A stretch of 64,000 nucleotides of DNA from Saccharum officinarum (Eukaryota; Streptophyta; Magnoliopsida; Poales; Poaceae). Every line of letters starts with the position of its first letter. Positions within the stretch are counted from its first letter, which is position 1. The stretch spans positions 63,627,737-63,691,736 of the forward strand of contig CM036170.1 of assembly GCA_020631735.1 (NCBI GenBank), read 5' to 3'. The notes beneath the pieces were generated by a model. That model saw only the letters and a list, made by a program, of their open reading frames with translations. It searched no databases and was not told the DNA's origin. Position numbers and translations under genes: made by a program. Below, one piece after another: positions 1 through 9,852 of the stretch.

Positions 1-465
1 TCGGACTCCGACTATGGTAGTTGCAAGATTGATAGAATGAGCACAAGTGGCACTTGTCAATTGCTTGAAAGGTCTCTTGTTTCATGGTCATCAAGGAAAC
101 AAAATAGTGTTGCACTATCTACCGTCGAGGCCGAATACATTAGTGCCGGTAGTTGTTGTGCACAATTGCTTTGGATGAAGGCCACCTTGAATGATTTTGG
201 AATCAAGTTCAAGAATGTGCCATTGTTTTGTGACAATGAAAGTGCTATCAAGATGACACAAAATCCGGTTCAACATTCAAGAACCAAGCACATTGACATA
301 AGGCATCACTTCATAAGAGACCATCAACAAAAGGGTGATATTAGCATTGAGAGCATTGGCACTGAAGATCAACTAGCCGACATATTCACAAAGCCACTTG
401 ATGAAAAGAGATTTTACAAGTTGAAGAATGAATTGAACATACTTGACTTCTCCAACTTGAGATGA
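1..465 (+). CDS. Ty1/copia polyprotein, C-terminal RNase H portion (partial)
   Basis: The frame is open from base 1 to a TGA at 463-465, so the start lies upstream of the window. The protein has copia RNase H landmarks in order: STVEAEYISAGSC near the middle, CDNESAIKM, the block SRTKHIDIRHHFIRDH, then QLADIFTKPL close to the C-terminus. In the full element this domain removes RNA from the RNA:DNA hybrid during reverse transcription. The visible part has no stop or frameshift, so this copy may be younger than the gypsy elements further right. The rest of gag-pol is outside the window. Confidence 0.9.
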   Translation, partial: SDSDYGSCKIDRMSTSGTCQLLERSLVSWSSRKQNSVALSTVEAEYISAGSCCAQLLWMKATLNDFGIKFKNVPLFCDNESAIKMTQNPVQHSRTKHIDIRHHFIRDHQQKGDISIESIGTEDQLADIFTKPLDEKRFYKLKNELNILDFSNLR

Positions 466-1550
466 ATGCACCCCCACATTTTTATATGACATGCCTCTCC
501 TCCAACATAGCAAGGTAAAGTTATTTGGCATATCATTCATACTTTGCTAAGGACATGTTTAGAACATATAGACATATTTGCATGACAAATAGGCTCATTC
601 ATGAAAATCAAATAATTTTGATATATATATATGGTACCACTATTGCTTCTATGTTTATTTGATCTAGTGGTAGCATATGACATGTTTATGAGCTTGCAAA
701 CCTAGTGTTGAATCTAGAAAATGAGCTCATGATGTGTAATTCAACATGGTCAAGATAACCCTTATACTTTATGAGGTGTGAAAAAGCTTGTCCTTGGATC
801 AAACCGAATTACATATTCTAGGCAAGTGATCTAGGTTGAACCATATTTTGGACTCCCTCATAATTGATTGACTTATCTCTCACTAAAATTGGCACCTTTT
901 TGGTGATTGTTGACAAAGGGGGAGAGAAAAGTCACAAAGATATTGCAAAGAGCAAGAAAGATATAAAAAAGGGGAGAGAAAGCACAAAGATAAAAAAGTC
1001 ACAAAGATGGAGAAAGATATAGTAAGGGGGAGAGAAAAGATATAGTGAGGAGGAGAGAAATTAAATTTGAGCACATAAGTAGGGGGAGCAAGCTCATGAA
1101 TTATTTGTTGCATTTATATGTGCATTAACATGATGAAATGTTGCATTGCAAAGTTCAATTTCGATATTCATGATTGAATGGTGTATGCTAGATATAGAAC
1201 TTGAATGATGTTTTGTTAAGAGTAGCTTTACATGTGGTATCTAGACACCTTTGCTTTTAATGTTGATCTCACGAAGTACTTTAGTGTTTGTAATCTTTAC
1301 AAGTGATGTATTACAAGTGGTGTCTAGCTACATCGATGCTAAAGATGGTATATAAAGGAAACTCCGATTGGTATCACGCTTCAAAGGTCCATTCTATATA
1401 CCTTAGCATCAATTTGATAGTAGCAACTCTCCCAAAATTCAAATCCATACATATGTGCACAATTGAACCAAACTCATGGAAGCACATATGTAGGGGGAGC
1501 TAATACTATCAAAATTGAAAATTGTTTTCATTTCATATCTTTGTGATGGT
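466..1550 (+). other. 3' untranslated region of the copia element
   Basis: No gene is supported here. The stretch holds several purine-rich runs (around 916-1035 and 1078-1090, and again near 1490-1500) with AAGGGGGAG-like words. Such runs are typical of the long 3' UTR of SIRE-type elements. Confidence 0.6.
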
Positions 1551-1613
1551 TGTCATCAATTACCAAAAAGGAAGAGATTGAAAGCCCAAGTTTGGTTTTG
1601 GTAATTAATGACA
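1551..1613. repeat. 18-bp inverted repeat spanning the polypurine tract and LTR start
   Basis: TGTCATCAATTACCAAAA at 1551-1568 pairs with TTTTGGTAATTAATGACA at 1596-1613 with one mismatch. The 27-base spacer contains the polypurine tract and the first bases of the LTR. Confidence 0.7.
1565..1577 (+). other. Polypurine tract
   Basis: AAAAGGAAGAGA lies immediately before the LTR start at 1579, the position expected for the plus-strand primer of reverse transcription. Confidence 0.6.
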
Positions 1614-2214
1614 CAAAGTTGCTAATGCCATGTGTTAAGTGTTTTGAGTTAGGCATAAGCAACACATGTGATGAAGGTGTACGTGGCAAGGAGTGGTGGC
1701 TACAAGATCACAAAGAGATGGTGCATGGACATGAAATGATGATCATGGTGGAGATGCACATGATGATCAAGTGAAAGAGAAGGATCTAAGAGCGCAAGCC
1801 AAAGGTATAACCATAGGGTTTTCCTTTTGCCGGTCTAAGATGAGTAGAGAAGTGATTGACCGGGTTTAGGATACATAGCCGACTATCAAGAGGGGCAATC
1901 ACGGTTACCTCGGAAATCAAGTGCCACTAAATCAATGTCTTGGGCATATGCATTAGGATCTAGTAAAGAGCTAACATAACGCCTTGGAAAATGATTATGA
2001 AATGCTAACACACATGCACATGGTGATTTTACACATGGTGGTGTTAGCATATTTGTGAAGGCGGTGGAGTTTGAGCGATAGAGAAGGGTTTGGGTTCTTC
2101 TCTCCCTCCTGCCGAGCTTGCGAGGCGGGATTCGATGTTTTTTGGAGAAGTGAAATGACTATTTTCTACTGCGCCGGAAGTTGGAAAAGAAACGGAGGCG
2201 GACGGAGGTCACTG

Positions 2215-2760
2215 TGGTGACCGGACGCTGCACCGGACGCAGTCACGGTTTGACCAGCGCGTCCGGTCAGTTCATTCGGTCACTGCGCCTAGGGTTAGTG
2301 ACCGGACACTGGTCTGGCCTGACCAGCGTGTCCGGTCAGTTCACCGGTGCGCAAAAGCACAGCGCGCGACCGGCGCGTCCGGTCCTTCACGGGACCGGCA
2401 CGTCCGGTCATGCGTCCAGAAGGACAGAGAGCAGCAGCGTGATGATCGGACGCGGGGCGCGTCCGGTCATGTGCGATCGGACGCGTCCGGTCGTTGAGGG
2501 AGCTTACTGGACTCTAACCGGACGTTGGCACTGTCGCGTCCAGTCGTTGCCTGGAGCGCGTCCGGTCATTGCTTTGAGGGCTCGCGGTGTTGCGCGACCG
2601 GCGCGTCCGGTCAGTTTGACCAGCGCGTCCGGTCATTCGCTGCAGCGCGTCCGGTCTGCGCGACCAGCGCGTCCGGTCATTGCCTCGCAGTTAGCCGTTG
2701 CGCGACCGGCGTGTCCGGTCAGTTTGACCAGCGCGTCCGGTCAGCGCGACTTCGGCTGGT
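2215..2760 (+). repeat. CG-rich short-motif array in the copia LTR
   Basis: About 13-14 copies of GCGCGTCCGGTCA or one-base variants recur at irregular spacing, often preceded by GACCGG or GACCAG so that they form the near-palindrome GACCGGACGCGTCCGGTC. The array is much more CpG-dense than the flanks and ends about 35 bp before the TATA box at 2796. A regulatory role is inference. Confidence 0.8.
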
Positions 2761-2795
2761 TAAAGTTCCTAACGGCTATATTCGAAGGGGTACGC

Positions 2796-2803
2796 TATAA
2801 ATA
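2796..2803 (+). promoter_or_regulatory. LTR TATA box
   Basis: TATAAATA directly downstream of the CG-rich array, at the expected U3/R position of the LTR. The other copia LTR has the same word at the equivalent place on the minus strand. Confidence 0.55.
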
Positions 2804-3603
2804 GAGGTTGGCCGGGGTTTGAGGGCAACTCTTGCATATTTTGAGACCTAGAGATATACTTTGAGCTAGAGAACAACCCCTCCACTCATCTCTTTGCATA
2901 GTTGCACATCTTGAGTGAGATTGAGTGAGATTCAAGTGCATTGCTTGAGAGTTGCATTCTAGAGGCACTTGATCTTCGAGTTGCTGCGGATTTCTTGTTA
3001 CTCTTCCGTGTTTCCCGACACGGTAGACGGCTTGAAGCAGCGGAGGTGATTGAGCTCACAATTGGAGATTGTTGGAGCCTTCACCAAGTGTTGTAAAGGG
3101 TTCTTGATTTTTCCCCGCGGGAGTTCGCAAATTGGATACTCTAGTGGAGCTCGTGGCTTGGAGGATCCCCATCTTGTGTGCGGCTGTGCGGCGCCCGCCG
3201 AGGGCTCGACTCTTGATAGTCGATTAGCTCGCGAACCGACAAGTGGGTGTATCGCCACAACAAGGAGTAGCTTGCCGGATAGCAAGTGAACCTCAGGATA
3301 AATTCTTGTGTCATTCTCTTCCCGAGGATTTCTCTTGTGTAATTGATTGATTGGTATTTCTCATCTCTTCACGACGGTATAATCACTCGAAGCTCTTCTC
3401 TCGTATTACTTCTTGTTTATAGCTTGTAGTTGTTGTTGTGCTTAGTGAATAGCCTTGTACTAGACTTATGTAGGTGGCTTGCTTAATTAGTTAGAGCTAG
3501 TGTTTTTTGCTTCGCCACTTTTCGTACTAACTTGTGGTTAAGTAATTCTTGTAGAAGTTTTAATTAGACTATTCACCCCCCTCTAGCCTATTTGGACCTT
3601 ACA

Positions 3604-4618
3604 CTTATATAAAGAAAAAAAACCACACTAGACTATTTTTCTCATTCTACAGTCATCCACGTCATTGTTCCCTCCTGGCCCACACATCTACCTCCACCTC
3701 CCTTCCCCCATCAATTCTTTATCCAATTCGACTTTCAAATCTCAAACACCCGTGTCTCCTGGACTCCTCCACTCCCATGGAAATCACACTCCACCAAGGC
3801 ACCACTAGCACTACGCCATTATTCAGACTATCTCCTCGTGTCCTCATCCAAGCAAACAAGGAGACGCATTCCGTCTTGCTGAATGTCCCCCGCTCTCCTA
3901 TATGTAACAATATTGATTCGTCCTCCCATTCCAGTGCGCTCTGCTCATTCCACAAAACACAGCAAAGCAAGAAGAGAAGAACAGGAGAAAAGAAAGAAAA
4001 ACAAAAGCAAACCTGGTGGCCAAGACCTGGAGAAAAGAAAGAAAAACGGAAGAAGAAATGCCTCCGATTCCTTCAGGATGGGCTGCGGGCTACGGCGCCA
4101 ATTTAGAGGGCCAGAAAATGTTGCGAGCATTGAGGAGTCTGGGTGAGTGTGTTCATCTTTATGGCGTCACACAGGAAATTATTGATTATTCTATGTTTCT
4201 TCTGCATACGCCGCCAATAATTATTGATTATTCTATGTTTCTTCACCAAGAATTTTGGAAAGATCGATTGCGGTTCACTCCGTATGTAGATGTGCAATAT
4301 TGATAGGTAATGAGACGTTAGTCCCCCTCCAATGTGTGTGCATGTTACATCCTCAAAACCTCTATAGTCACATCTCTACTATTTTTTCTCTTGCTGCAAG
4401 CTATACACGTCATCCAAACTAAGTGCCGTTACTATTTTCAATCTATCAAAAGTATAAGGTATCCATATATAATATAATAATTGTTTTCCCATTCCATCAT
4501 CTTATATATTATAGTTTTTTTATTGGATTCATTTGTTATGTTATCTTACTTTAACTAATATATGCAATAGCATTATTTATAAGAAAATCCTGCGGCAATG
4601 CGCAGGGTATTCTTCTAG
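3604..4618 (+). mobile_element. Helitron-like element, 3' end defined, 5' end uncertain
   Basis: The 3' terminus has the Helitron signature. A perfect 6-bp stem CCTGCG/CGCAGG with a 6-base loop (4589-4606) is followed 8 bases later by CTAG (4615-4618), and the next base is T. Similar hairpin-plus-CTAGT ends are known for grass Helitrons. No 5' TC terminus could be fixed; the copia LTR borders the region on the left, so the element may extend beyond it or be truncated. There is no Rep/helicase gene, so it would be non-autonomous. Frames near 3777-4303 are not recognised as any protein. Confidence 0.5.
4177..4244 (+). repeat. 26-bp direct repeat, 42-bp period
   Basis: The sequence beginning AATTATTGATTATTCTATG occurs at 4177-4202 and again, identical, at 4219-4244. 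It looks like a recent local duplication inside the Helitron-like region. Confidence 0.8.
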
Positions 4619-4693
4619 TTTTTAGTGATAGATGTGTCTGCAGTGCTTGAGATTTAGTTTCTTTAAGGTATTCATTAATGCAGTGTGTTTATG

Positions 4694-4936
4694 TACTCCC
4701 TCCGTCCAAATAAAAGATGCAAATTTAGAACAGTATCATATTTTAGTATGCTAAGTTTGACTAAATTTATATAAAAATACTAATATTTATAGTACCAAAT
4801 AGAATAATAGATGCCATTAGATTCACTATATAATATATTTATTTGATGTCATAAACTTTAATTTTTACCTACATATTTGGTTCAATTTCAGAAACTAATC
4901 GAGAATGCACCTAAATTACTTTTTTTTACGGAGGTA
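4694..4936. mobile_element. Stowaway-type MITE (Tc1/mariner)
   Basis: TA then CTCCCTCCGTCC at 4694-4707, ending ACGGAG-GTA at 4929-4936 with a flanking TA. These are the terminal inverted repeat and TA target duplication typical of Stowaway MITEs. The right terminal repeat is partly eroded. The interior is AT-rich with no coding potential. Confidence 0.8.
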
Positions 4937-5006
4937 GATTTATAGGAATGAATGTATGTATGCATGTATACACACACGAGCGTCTATATCCTCACTGAGT
5001 ACGGTA

Positions 5007-5156
5007 ACGTTTGGATGAGAATAGAGATTGGGATAGGATAAAGAGGGATTGCATTCAAACCATCCGTTGTTTATGTCTCATTTAATCCTAGCCAGTCATT
5101 CGTTTCCTTTACCTGTCCCACCCCTTATATCCCACTGTCCAAACGCCACGGCATTG
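5007..5156. mobile_element. Possible short MITE
   Basis: CGTTTGGA near the left end and TCCAAACG near the right end form short inverted termini, each followed inward by GGGATA-like sequence. No clear target duplication is seen, so the call is weak. Confidence 0.25.
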
Positions 5157-5281
5157 TTAACCGTAGGACCGGAGAAGAGAGGAGATACTACACAAGTGAT
5201 TTCCGGATTCCGAATCTCGTCGTCCTCTCCGATTCTCCCCCTTTCTTCCACCGGTCTCTTCTCGCTAACATTCTCCACTGT

Positions 5282-5296
5282 GGGCCTGTTTGGAAC
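5282..5296 (+). repeat. Left terminal inverted repeat of the Harbinger element
   Basis: GGGCCTGTTTGGAAC, a perfect inverted match to 9056-9070. The subterminal sequences inside the two repeats do not match. Confidence 0.9.
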
Positions 5297-5643
5297 GCAG
5301 GAATGCAAAACGGAGGAATAGGAAAAAAAACACAGGAACATGATGGAGTATAAAGCGAAAAACCGCAGGAATCTAAAACAGAGGAATACTTGAAGTTTGC
5401 TGTTTGGATTGCAGGAAAATTTTGAACATTCACATTTTCCCATGCAAGGAGGAAATAGCCGTTGGGTAAGTTAGCCATTGGAGCCCTGCAAGTGCCATTG
5501 CTAGTCTGCATTTTTTTACCCTGGCATTGCTACTACACCCTCCTGCTCCTGCTATATATAAGCTTGTCGGCTCAGCATTGTGTGTTGTCCACCAATATTG
5601 CCATTCTCTCATCCATCCATCACAGACAATATCATTTCTTTCT

Positions 5644-6768
5644 ATGGATTCAAGCTACCAGCGTACATCAAAAAATGAAGAGGAACTTTTTCTCTTCGTA
5701 CTCCCTACCTTACAAGAAGCTAGTTCATCCCAACCATCACAAAGGCAAGCCATACATACATCAGTCCGGAATGGAGCCACATTTATTGATGAAACACTAA
5801 ATGGGCATGAAGTCTTATGCCAAAGGCGATTCCATATGGAGAGAGAAAATTTTCAAGCTCTGGTTCGAAGATTGCGTGAAAAAGGACTTGTTGATTCAAG
5901 TTATGTCTCAGTGGAAGAGCAATTAGCTATATTCCTTTATGCAGTTTCAAAAAATGCAAGCCGTCGCTTTGCAGCAGTGCTCAATGCACTTACACAACTC
6001 ACATGCCACTACATATGCTTGCCTTCTCCACACCCGCATCGTATATTAAGGCAGCCTAAATTTTCTCCATACTTTCAGGTAATCAAAAAAAAAAGTTCAC
6101 TTTCATGTCAATTTAACTATATTTAATATATGTAAAGTGGGCCTTTTATATTGACTTCATTAATGTATATACAGAACTGTATTGGAGCTATCGATGACAC
6201 TCATATTCCAATGACTATTCCTGTTGCAAAACAAGAACCATATAGAAATAGAAAGCAAGGTCTATCACAAAACATGATGGTTGCATGTGACTTCGATCTA
6301 AAATTTGTACATGTCTATGCTGGTTGGGAAGGGTCTGCTTCTGATGCAAGAGTTCTACATGATGCACTTAACCATGGATTTAGTGTCCCCCCTGGTAAAT
6401 TCTACCTTGTAAATGCAGGTTATGCAAATACACCACAATTTCTTGCTCCATACCGTGGAACTAGATATCACTTACAAGAACAAGGAAGAGCAGGTCAAAA
6501 ACCACAAAATCCGAAGGAATTATTCAACCTTCGGCATGCACAACTACGGAATCATATAAAGAGATCTATTGGTGTATTAAAGATGAGGTGTTCTATACTA
6601 AAAGCTGCTTCAGCATATGACATAGAGACACAGGTTGATATCTATGTAGCTTGTTGTTTAACACACAATTTCATTCGGTTACACAATGGAGATGCTAGTT
6701 TGGTACATGGTGCTACCACATATATCAATCAAAGCAACATGACTGATGTACCAGAAGGAGATGACTAA
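5644..6768 (+). pseudogene. PIF/Harbinger DDE transposase, catalytically dead
   Basis: Two exons are read: 5644-6078 and 6175-6768, joined across a GT-AG intron (donor CAG|GTAATC, acceptor TACAG|AACTG). The join stays in phase and makes the motif NCIGAIDDTH. Exon 2 carries the DDE_Tnp_4-type landmarks GWEGSASDARVL, APYRGTRYHL and FNLRHAQLRNH. Family members have catalytic D, D, E in the contexts IDGTH, LVDAGY and IERxFG. Here the first D is present (6193-6195), the second reads N (LVNAGY, AAT at 6412-6414) and the third reads K (HIKRSIG, AAG at 6559-6561). Both changes are G to A. The N-terminal helical region also looks shortened (KNASRRFAAVL). The protein would normally cut and paste the element, aided by the Myb-like partner. 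There is no frameshift. Confidence 0.88.
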
Positions 6769-6919
6769 TACAGTAATGATGTGCCAGCATTTAACAACTT
6801 GCGACAAGCTGGAAATGAGATGCGAGATGACATAGCAAACAGGATGTGGGAAGATTACATTGCAAGACGTACAGTTCAGCCAAAATGATGTACTACAATG
6901 TAACTTAACATTCCTAGGC

Positions 6920-7147
6920 ATTAGAATACCTAGTTAGCTTGTACTGCAGTTCAGTACTTTACAAAAGACAGTGGCAGGTACTGTAAACTAGTCACTACAG
7001 GATGCTAATCCTAAACATCCCTATACATTAGCATACCTAGTTAGCTTGTACTGAAATTTCTTGGTAATTATCAGTACTGCAGTTTAGTACTTTACAAAAG
7101 ATAGTGACAGGTATTGTGAACCAGTCGCTACAGGATGCTAATCCTAA
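6920..7147 (+). repeat. Imperfect tandem duplication between the two Harbinger genes
   Basis: The block ATACCTAGTTAGCTTGTACTG ... GGATGCTAATCCTAA occurs at about 6920-7014 and 7027-7147. The second copy carries about 26 extra bases after GTACTG. It lies in the 3' intergenic space of the convergent genes. Confidence 0.75.
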
Positions 7148-7208
7148 TCATGTGAGCATATATGCACATGAACCAAAAGTGTCCAAAATATCAGTTTGCT
7201 TAGGTAAT

Positions 7209-8796
7209 CTAAATTTGTCTAAGCAACCATCCTACTCGTAATGCATCACAACTAAATGAGAGAAAAACTTCCCTGTTCGACGGATTGTCTTTGAAGATGT
7301 CTGCTGCTTTTAGCATATCTCCGGTTTGTAGCTCACTAAGCCCCTCAAGTACAGTGATGCATTTCTTGATACTGAAAGGATCATCTAGCTTCTTCTCCTC
7401 TATGGCAGTGAATCGTTCAGTCTCTTCTTTTTTCAGCTTCAAGTATTTCTCATGAAAATCTTCGGTTGTAATAGTGTGCTTGGTCTTTTGCCTTTTATTA
7501 CGCTTACCATCAACTGCCTCCGGTGTTGAACTAGATGGCCGAGCACTGTGACGAAGAGTTTCTTCAAATTGTTCAAGAACATGTGGTGCTATATTTATGG
7601 AAGATGGTCCATCTGGTGTTTCTTGAGGCAGGAAAGTTCCGAATGGAGTAAATGCATCATTACCAAACCAATTAGTATCATCCCTGTCCTCTTCAATATC
7701 AAAACTGAAAGAACCAGGAGCAGGTATACTAGCTGAAGGTGACTGCAAGTGCACATCAGGAGAAACTTGTGAAGGCGATATTGCCTTATTGGCATAATGA
7801 TCCATACCATGACAACTTCTTCCTTCGGTATAACGCCCTGTAAAAATTATGACAATATTTTAGAGTGGTCTTAACTACTGTAATCACATCCAGTGAAAAT
7901 AATAACTAATCAGGCTCATATCAACTCACCGTCATATAAAGCAAACAAATCATCATAGTACGGAAATGACTTGTCTCGCCAAAACAGAGCATCCTTATTC
8001 TTGCGTGCCTCCATTGTTGCCCAAAATCTGGTGGTGCCGTCACCATCATTCTATTGGAATCCCAGCCAAAACCACTTTCTGCCACCAAATCTTTTATGGT
8101 ACGAAATTCTTTTTTCATATCCTGCTCCTTTTGTTTCACTTGTGCAAAAGAGAACGACAAAGAAAATTTCTGATTGAACTGAGTCACAATACTAGTCCAA
8201 GCATCCTTACTCCATGCATTGTGTGTCCGAAATCTAGGCACATCATGGATTTTTAAGAGTTCAATAAGATATAGCCTCCTCTGGTGATTCCACTTAGCTC
8301 TATTCTTTGAGGTGCCTATGACAAACATGATGAAAATTCCAGTTTTAAAATAAGTTAAATAACAGATATTAGAGATCCTACCGGGAGAAAAAAAAATCTA
8401 GAGGCATAATATGCAAAACATAAGTGCTATCTCCTTGTGCTAACTGCTATAAAAGTAACTGGAGAGAGTGCTTCCTAGTTACAAGCACACAAAAATAACA
8501 TCTATTATAGAAACTTAGGGAAAAGATAAATGGACTCCATAGATCAGATCGTTAAATAGAACATGTGTTGCCGGATCCATAAATTCGGATCTAGATCCAA
8601 AACAAGGGCAAAATAAAACTACTTTTGAAGGGGAAATCATATCATTATCAAATCCTACCTGGTTCTTCATGGATTTCTTGACTTCCCCAGATTGGTGGAC
8701 ATCAAGCCCCTGCATAGATGGAGTTGCAGGGAGAGATGAAGCGGGGAGAGGGGTATTTCGTGGGGATGGGCTAATTCGCTGCTGCTGGTTTGCCAT
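7209..8796 (-). pseudogene. Harbinger ORF1: Myb/SANT-like DNA-binding protein, frameshifted
   Basis: Three exons are proposed on the minus strand. Exon 1 is 8796-8659 (ATG at 8796, the first in-frame ATG; donor CAG|GTAGGA). Exon 2 is 8315-7930 and exon 3 is 7837-7209. Exon 2 shows the trihelix-like block WSKDAWTSIVTQFNQKF and then KQKEQDMKKEFR. Near 8022-8026 a run has lost one base: after PPDF the annotated frame goes wrong while another frame resumes a family-like sequence (ARKNKDALFWRDKSF). The exon 1/exon 2 join as drawn is out of phase by one base, so a boundary is slightly off or another indel exists. Exon 3 is acidic and ends in a coiled-coil-prone segment (KYLKLKKEETERF). In active families this protein partners the transposase and aids nuclear import and end binding. 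Confidence 0.75.
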
Positions 8797-9055
8797 CTCC
8801 GCCTGTTCGTGCCAAATTTCTCTAGGGTTCAATCACCATGGCGGGAGGGAGGAGTGAGAGAGAGAGAGAGGCGATGGGAGAAAACGAGAGAGAAGCTTTC
8901 CCTTGGGTCACGGTGGTTGTTTTATTTCCTGTGAAACACACATACCTGGAGGCCTTTTCTCCAGAACGGAAACTACGAATCCTATGTTCCAAACGCACTC
9001 ACAGGCTTTTTTTTCCAGACGAATGAAATCCCCAAAATTCCTAAGAAAAATCTAT

Positions 9056-9070
9056 GTTCCAAACAGGCCC
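9056..9070 (-). repeat. Right terminal inverted repeat of the Harbinger element
   Basis: GTTCCAAACAGGCCC, the exact reverse complement of the left terminus. Confidence 0.9.
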
Positions 9071-9852
9071 TGCGAAGCTAGGCTACCCGCGCTCGCAGCA
9101 CTGCAGCAGGGAGCGCCCCGCGCAATTGGGTCCAGCATCCTGCCTGTTCGTGCAGCTTGATTGCTAGAGTCCGGGCGCCAACGCTGAGGCCGTCCATGCG
9201 AGCCGCTTGTCCCTCCGGACGGCCAGCACCTTTGAAGCCAGGAGGGCCCCTCCTTGGATTCACGGTGAGCCGCCACTGGTGTTTCTTGCCCATTTTTTTG
9301 TGCATGCACAAATGTGCCTAAGAACAGTTGAACTACTCCGCGAGCTTGTGATACAACCTTCATGCTTTGGACTGTGCACCTGGTATTTTAGTTTTGCTTA
9401 CCTAGCAGAACCGTGTGGTTATAATTCGTGGAATTTTCTGCACCATGTCATGCCAATCAGCTAACGATTATAATTTCCGTCATCATGGGTTCCAGGATGC
9501 ATCCTGGATTTTTCTTGGTAAAATATCAGTGCCAAACCTAAACTTTCTTCAGTTCTTGTGCAAGTTAATCGGTCTGAATGTACAGACCTTGTGATAGCGA
9601 TTATTCAGGAATCAAAACAAGCAACTGCTCTAATGATTGCAAAATATACCTGCAAAAACAAAAAAATATATTATGATGGTTCTCTTATAAATGTGTCATG
9701 TAACTCAATTCCTCGTAATGAAGCACGGGCTATAACCCCGATTGTGAAGAAAAAACAAAAATATACAGTTGAACCCACGAGAACAAGAAATCAAAAGGCC
9801 TCATGTTACAATATGATTGTCTTTGAAGTCCTATAAGCAATGGCCTAAACAG
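9071..9852. other. Intergenic, 3' flank of the NLR gene
   Basis: No gene is supported. GC-rich up to about 9260, then AT-rich. It separates the Harbinger element from the stop codon of the minus-strand NLR and presumably holds the NLR 3' UTR and polyadenylation region. Confidence 0.4.

Larger units (their letters stand above)
1..3603 (+). mobile_element. 3' end of a SIRE-lineage Ty1/copia retrotransposon (truncated by window)
   Basis: Only the 3' portion is in the window: the RNase H tail of the polyprotein, about 1.1 kb of purine-rich untranslated sequence, a polypurine tract and the 3' LTR. The order RNase H, long 3' UTR with repeated AAGGGGGAG tracts, then an LTR opening TGAAAG...TTTTGGTAATT is what is known for the SIRE/Maximus group in grasses. 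The LTR ends TTACA at 3603 and the next five bases (cttat) would be one target-site duplication, whose partner lies before the window. Lineage assignment is by eye from the protein and LTR termini. Confidence 0.8.
1579..3603 (+). repeat. 3' LTR of the SIRE-type copia element
   Basis: The LTR runs from TGAAAGCCCAAG at 1579 to GGACCTTACA at 3603 (about 2.03 kb). The start is set by the adjacent polypurine tract and by the matching TGAAAGG start of a second LTR of this type read on the minus strand from 35365. The end matches that LTR's ...CTCTAG...GACCCTACA end. The 3' half (about 2990-3300) is clearly homologous to the minus strand of 33240-33420. The spurious 207-codon frame at 2181-2804 is made of the CG-rich array and is not a gene. 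Confidence 0.8.
5282..9070. mobile_element. PIF/Harbinger DNA transposon, complete but degenerate
   Basis: Perfect 15-bp terminal inverted repeats (GGGCCTGTTTGGAAC) bound 3.79 kb holding two genes that converge: a DDE transposase on the plus strand and a Myb/SANT-like protein on the minus strand. This two-gene layout defines the PIF/Harbinger superfamily. The flanking trinucleotides (tgt and tgc) are not a perfect 3-bp duplication, suggesting age. Both genes carry disabling changes, so the copy should be immobile unless helped in trans. Confidence 0.92.

Noticed and set aside
2181..2804. 207-codon open frame rich in Arg, Pro and Ser
   Set aside because: It is a translation of the CG-rich repeat array of the copia LTR; two other overlapping frames are open for the same reason.
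3777..4303. Short plus-strand frames that could be a captured gene
   Set aside because: No recognisable domain and no splice structure; the frame crosses a fresh direct repeat.
5279..9073. Target duplication of the Harbinger element
   Set aside because: Flanking trinucleotides (tgt/tgc or gtg/ctg, depending on where the TIR is started) do not match exactly, so no duplication is claimed.
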